The notes under the pieces were generated by a model. The model worked only from the letters and a program-made list of their open reading frames with translations. It searched no databases and was not told the DNA's origin. From positions 4,701,501 through 4,765,500 of the forward strand of contig NZ_CP019426.1 in the NCBI RefSeq assembly GCF_009834515.1: a stretch of 64,000 nt of DNA, written 5' to 3'. Source of the DNA: Pseudomonas sp. R84 (lineage in GTDB: Bacteria; Pseudomonadota; Gammaproteobacteria; Pseudomonadales; Pseudomonadaceae). Positions 63,360-64,000 of the stretch are shown here, piece after piece. The translations under genes were made by a program, and so were the position numbers. Position 1 is the first letter of the stretch. The number at the start of each line of letters is the position of its first letter.

Positions 63360-64000
63360 TCAAGCGCCGCCGGACTCGCGGATAAACGCATCCACCTCTG
63401 CCGCCCCCGGCGAAGTAGCCGGCCCCCAGCGCGTCACTGCGATAGCCGCTGCCGCATTCGCCCGGCGAGCCGCTTCATGGGCAGACAAACCCTGCGCCAG
63501 TCCGGCAACAAACACGCCAGCATGGGCATCACCAGCGCCATTGCTGTCTACCGCTTTCACCGCAAACCCGGGCACATGCCGACGCTCATCGCGCTGATGA
63601 ATCCAGCAGCCCTGCGGCCCGTCACGCACCACCATCAGCACCTCTTTGGGCAGATATTCAGCGAGTCGATCCAGCGCCACGCCAATATCTTCAGCACCGG
63701 TAAACCGCAACGCTTCAACACTGTTGCTGGTCCACACATCGATGCGCGGCAGCAACGCCTGCATCATCGGCGAGTCCGGCGACTCGACCAACGGGCCCGG
63801 ATCGAACACAACATTGATCGAGCTCGGTAGTGCCAATGTCCAATCGAGCAATGCCTGCGCTTTGCCTTCGTGGAGCAGGCTGTAGCCGCTGAGATAAACG
63901 TAATCACCCGCCTCGGCCGCGACGCTGTTCAGATCTTCTTCGGTCACCTCACCTTCAGCGCCGATATAGGAAATGAAACTGCGCTCCGCCGACGCATCGG
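63360..64000 (-). CDS. PfkB-family sugar kinase (partial, C-terminal part)
   Basis: The gene is cut by the window end; about 213 C-terminal residues are present. The ATP-binding and catalytic signature is VDSNGAGDAHAGVFVAGL, the PfkB/ribokinase hallmark, with the catalytic Asp in NGAGD. An upstream segment VVFDPGPLVESPDS and DVWTSNSVEALRFTG fits the same fold. Substrate (ribose, inosine, other sugar) cannot be assigned. Its stop codon lies ten bases from a REP arm. Confidence 0.9.
   Translation of the reverse strand, partial: DASAERSFISYIGAEGEVTEEDLNSVAAEAGDYVYLSGYSLLHEGKAQALLDWTLALPSSINVVFDPGPLVESPDSPMMQALLPRIDVWTSNSVEALRFTGAEDIGVALDRLAEYLPKEVLMVVRDGPQGCWIHQRDERRHVPGFAVKAVDSNGAGDAHAGVFVAGLAQGLSAHEAARRANAAAAIAVTRWGPATSPGAAEVDAFIRESGGA

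Overview
This window is chromosomal DNA from a Pseudomonas, most likely of the P. fluorescens group. Three things point there. The gene order gyrA / mtnA / mtaD / ubiG / mupP / yciK-like is the pseudomonad order. The intergenic spaces are filled with REP elements of the TGTGGGAGCGAGCCTGCTCG and GTAGGAGCTGCC types. The genes for 1-undecene synthase (undA), the osmolyte N-acetylglutaminylglutamine amide (NAGGN), an RsmA/CsrA paralogue and a MupP phosphatase are all typical of the genus. No tRNA, rRNA, CRISPR array, insertion sequence or prophage was found.

Layout. 1-5.8 kb: the 5' part of gyrA, methionine salvage (mtnA, mtaD divergent), ubiquinone methyltransferase ubiG, muramate-phosphate phosphatase mupP and an SDR. 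6.2-10.5 kb: c-di-GMP genes (a GGDEF protein and a PAS-GGDEF-EAL protein) flanking undA. 10.7-18.2 kb: a trhO / DsbA-like / ABC exporter operon, bolA with a DUF2059 gene, fumC and a DMT permease. 18.3-23.3 kb: thiolase, polyphosphate:AMP phosphotransferase and mnmC. 23.3-30.1 kb: an accessory pair, a 1607-residue protein with leucine-rich repeats and a C-terminal NEL-type E3 ubiquitin-ligase domain, and a divergent 588-residue relative that keeps only the N-terminal region. Their shared promoter region holds a perfect 18-bp inverted repeat. 30.3-35.2 kb: the NAGGN osmolyte cluster. 35.3-45.3 kb: yheU-like, csrA-like, ynfA-like, SDR, DUF3309, an LTA-synthase-type sulfatase, a START-domain protein, a MocR regulator, and a three-gene envelope operon (solute-binding protein, DUF4398 lipoprotein, OmpA-type lipoprotein). 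45.4-49.3 kb: etfBA divergent from ETF-ubiquinone oxidoreductase, with a PsrA-type box beside a sigma-70 promoter. 49.4-56.7 kb: an AraC regulator and alcohol dehydrogenase, then a complete D-galactonate operon (dgoK-A-D-T) with an IclR regulator. 56.8-59.3 kb: a second accessory module of four coupled genes (unknown, PAAR spike, serine hydrolase, lipoprotein), best read as an orphan type VI secretion effector-immunity cassette. 59.4-64 kb: GNAT, HD hydrolase, MFS, three small stress-type proteins and a PfkB kinase running off the end.

The two accessory modules are the most interesting parts: the NEL/LRR pair with its palindromic control region, and the PAAR-hydrolase-lipoprotein cassette. 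Both sit between core genes, and the hydrolase and lipoprotein genes are visibly more AT-rich than their surroundings.
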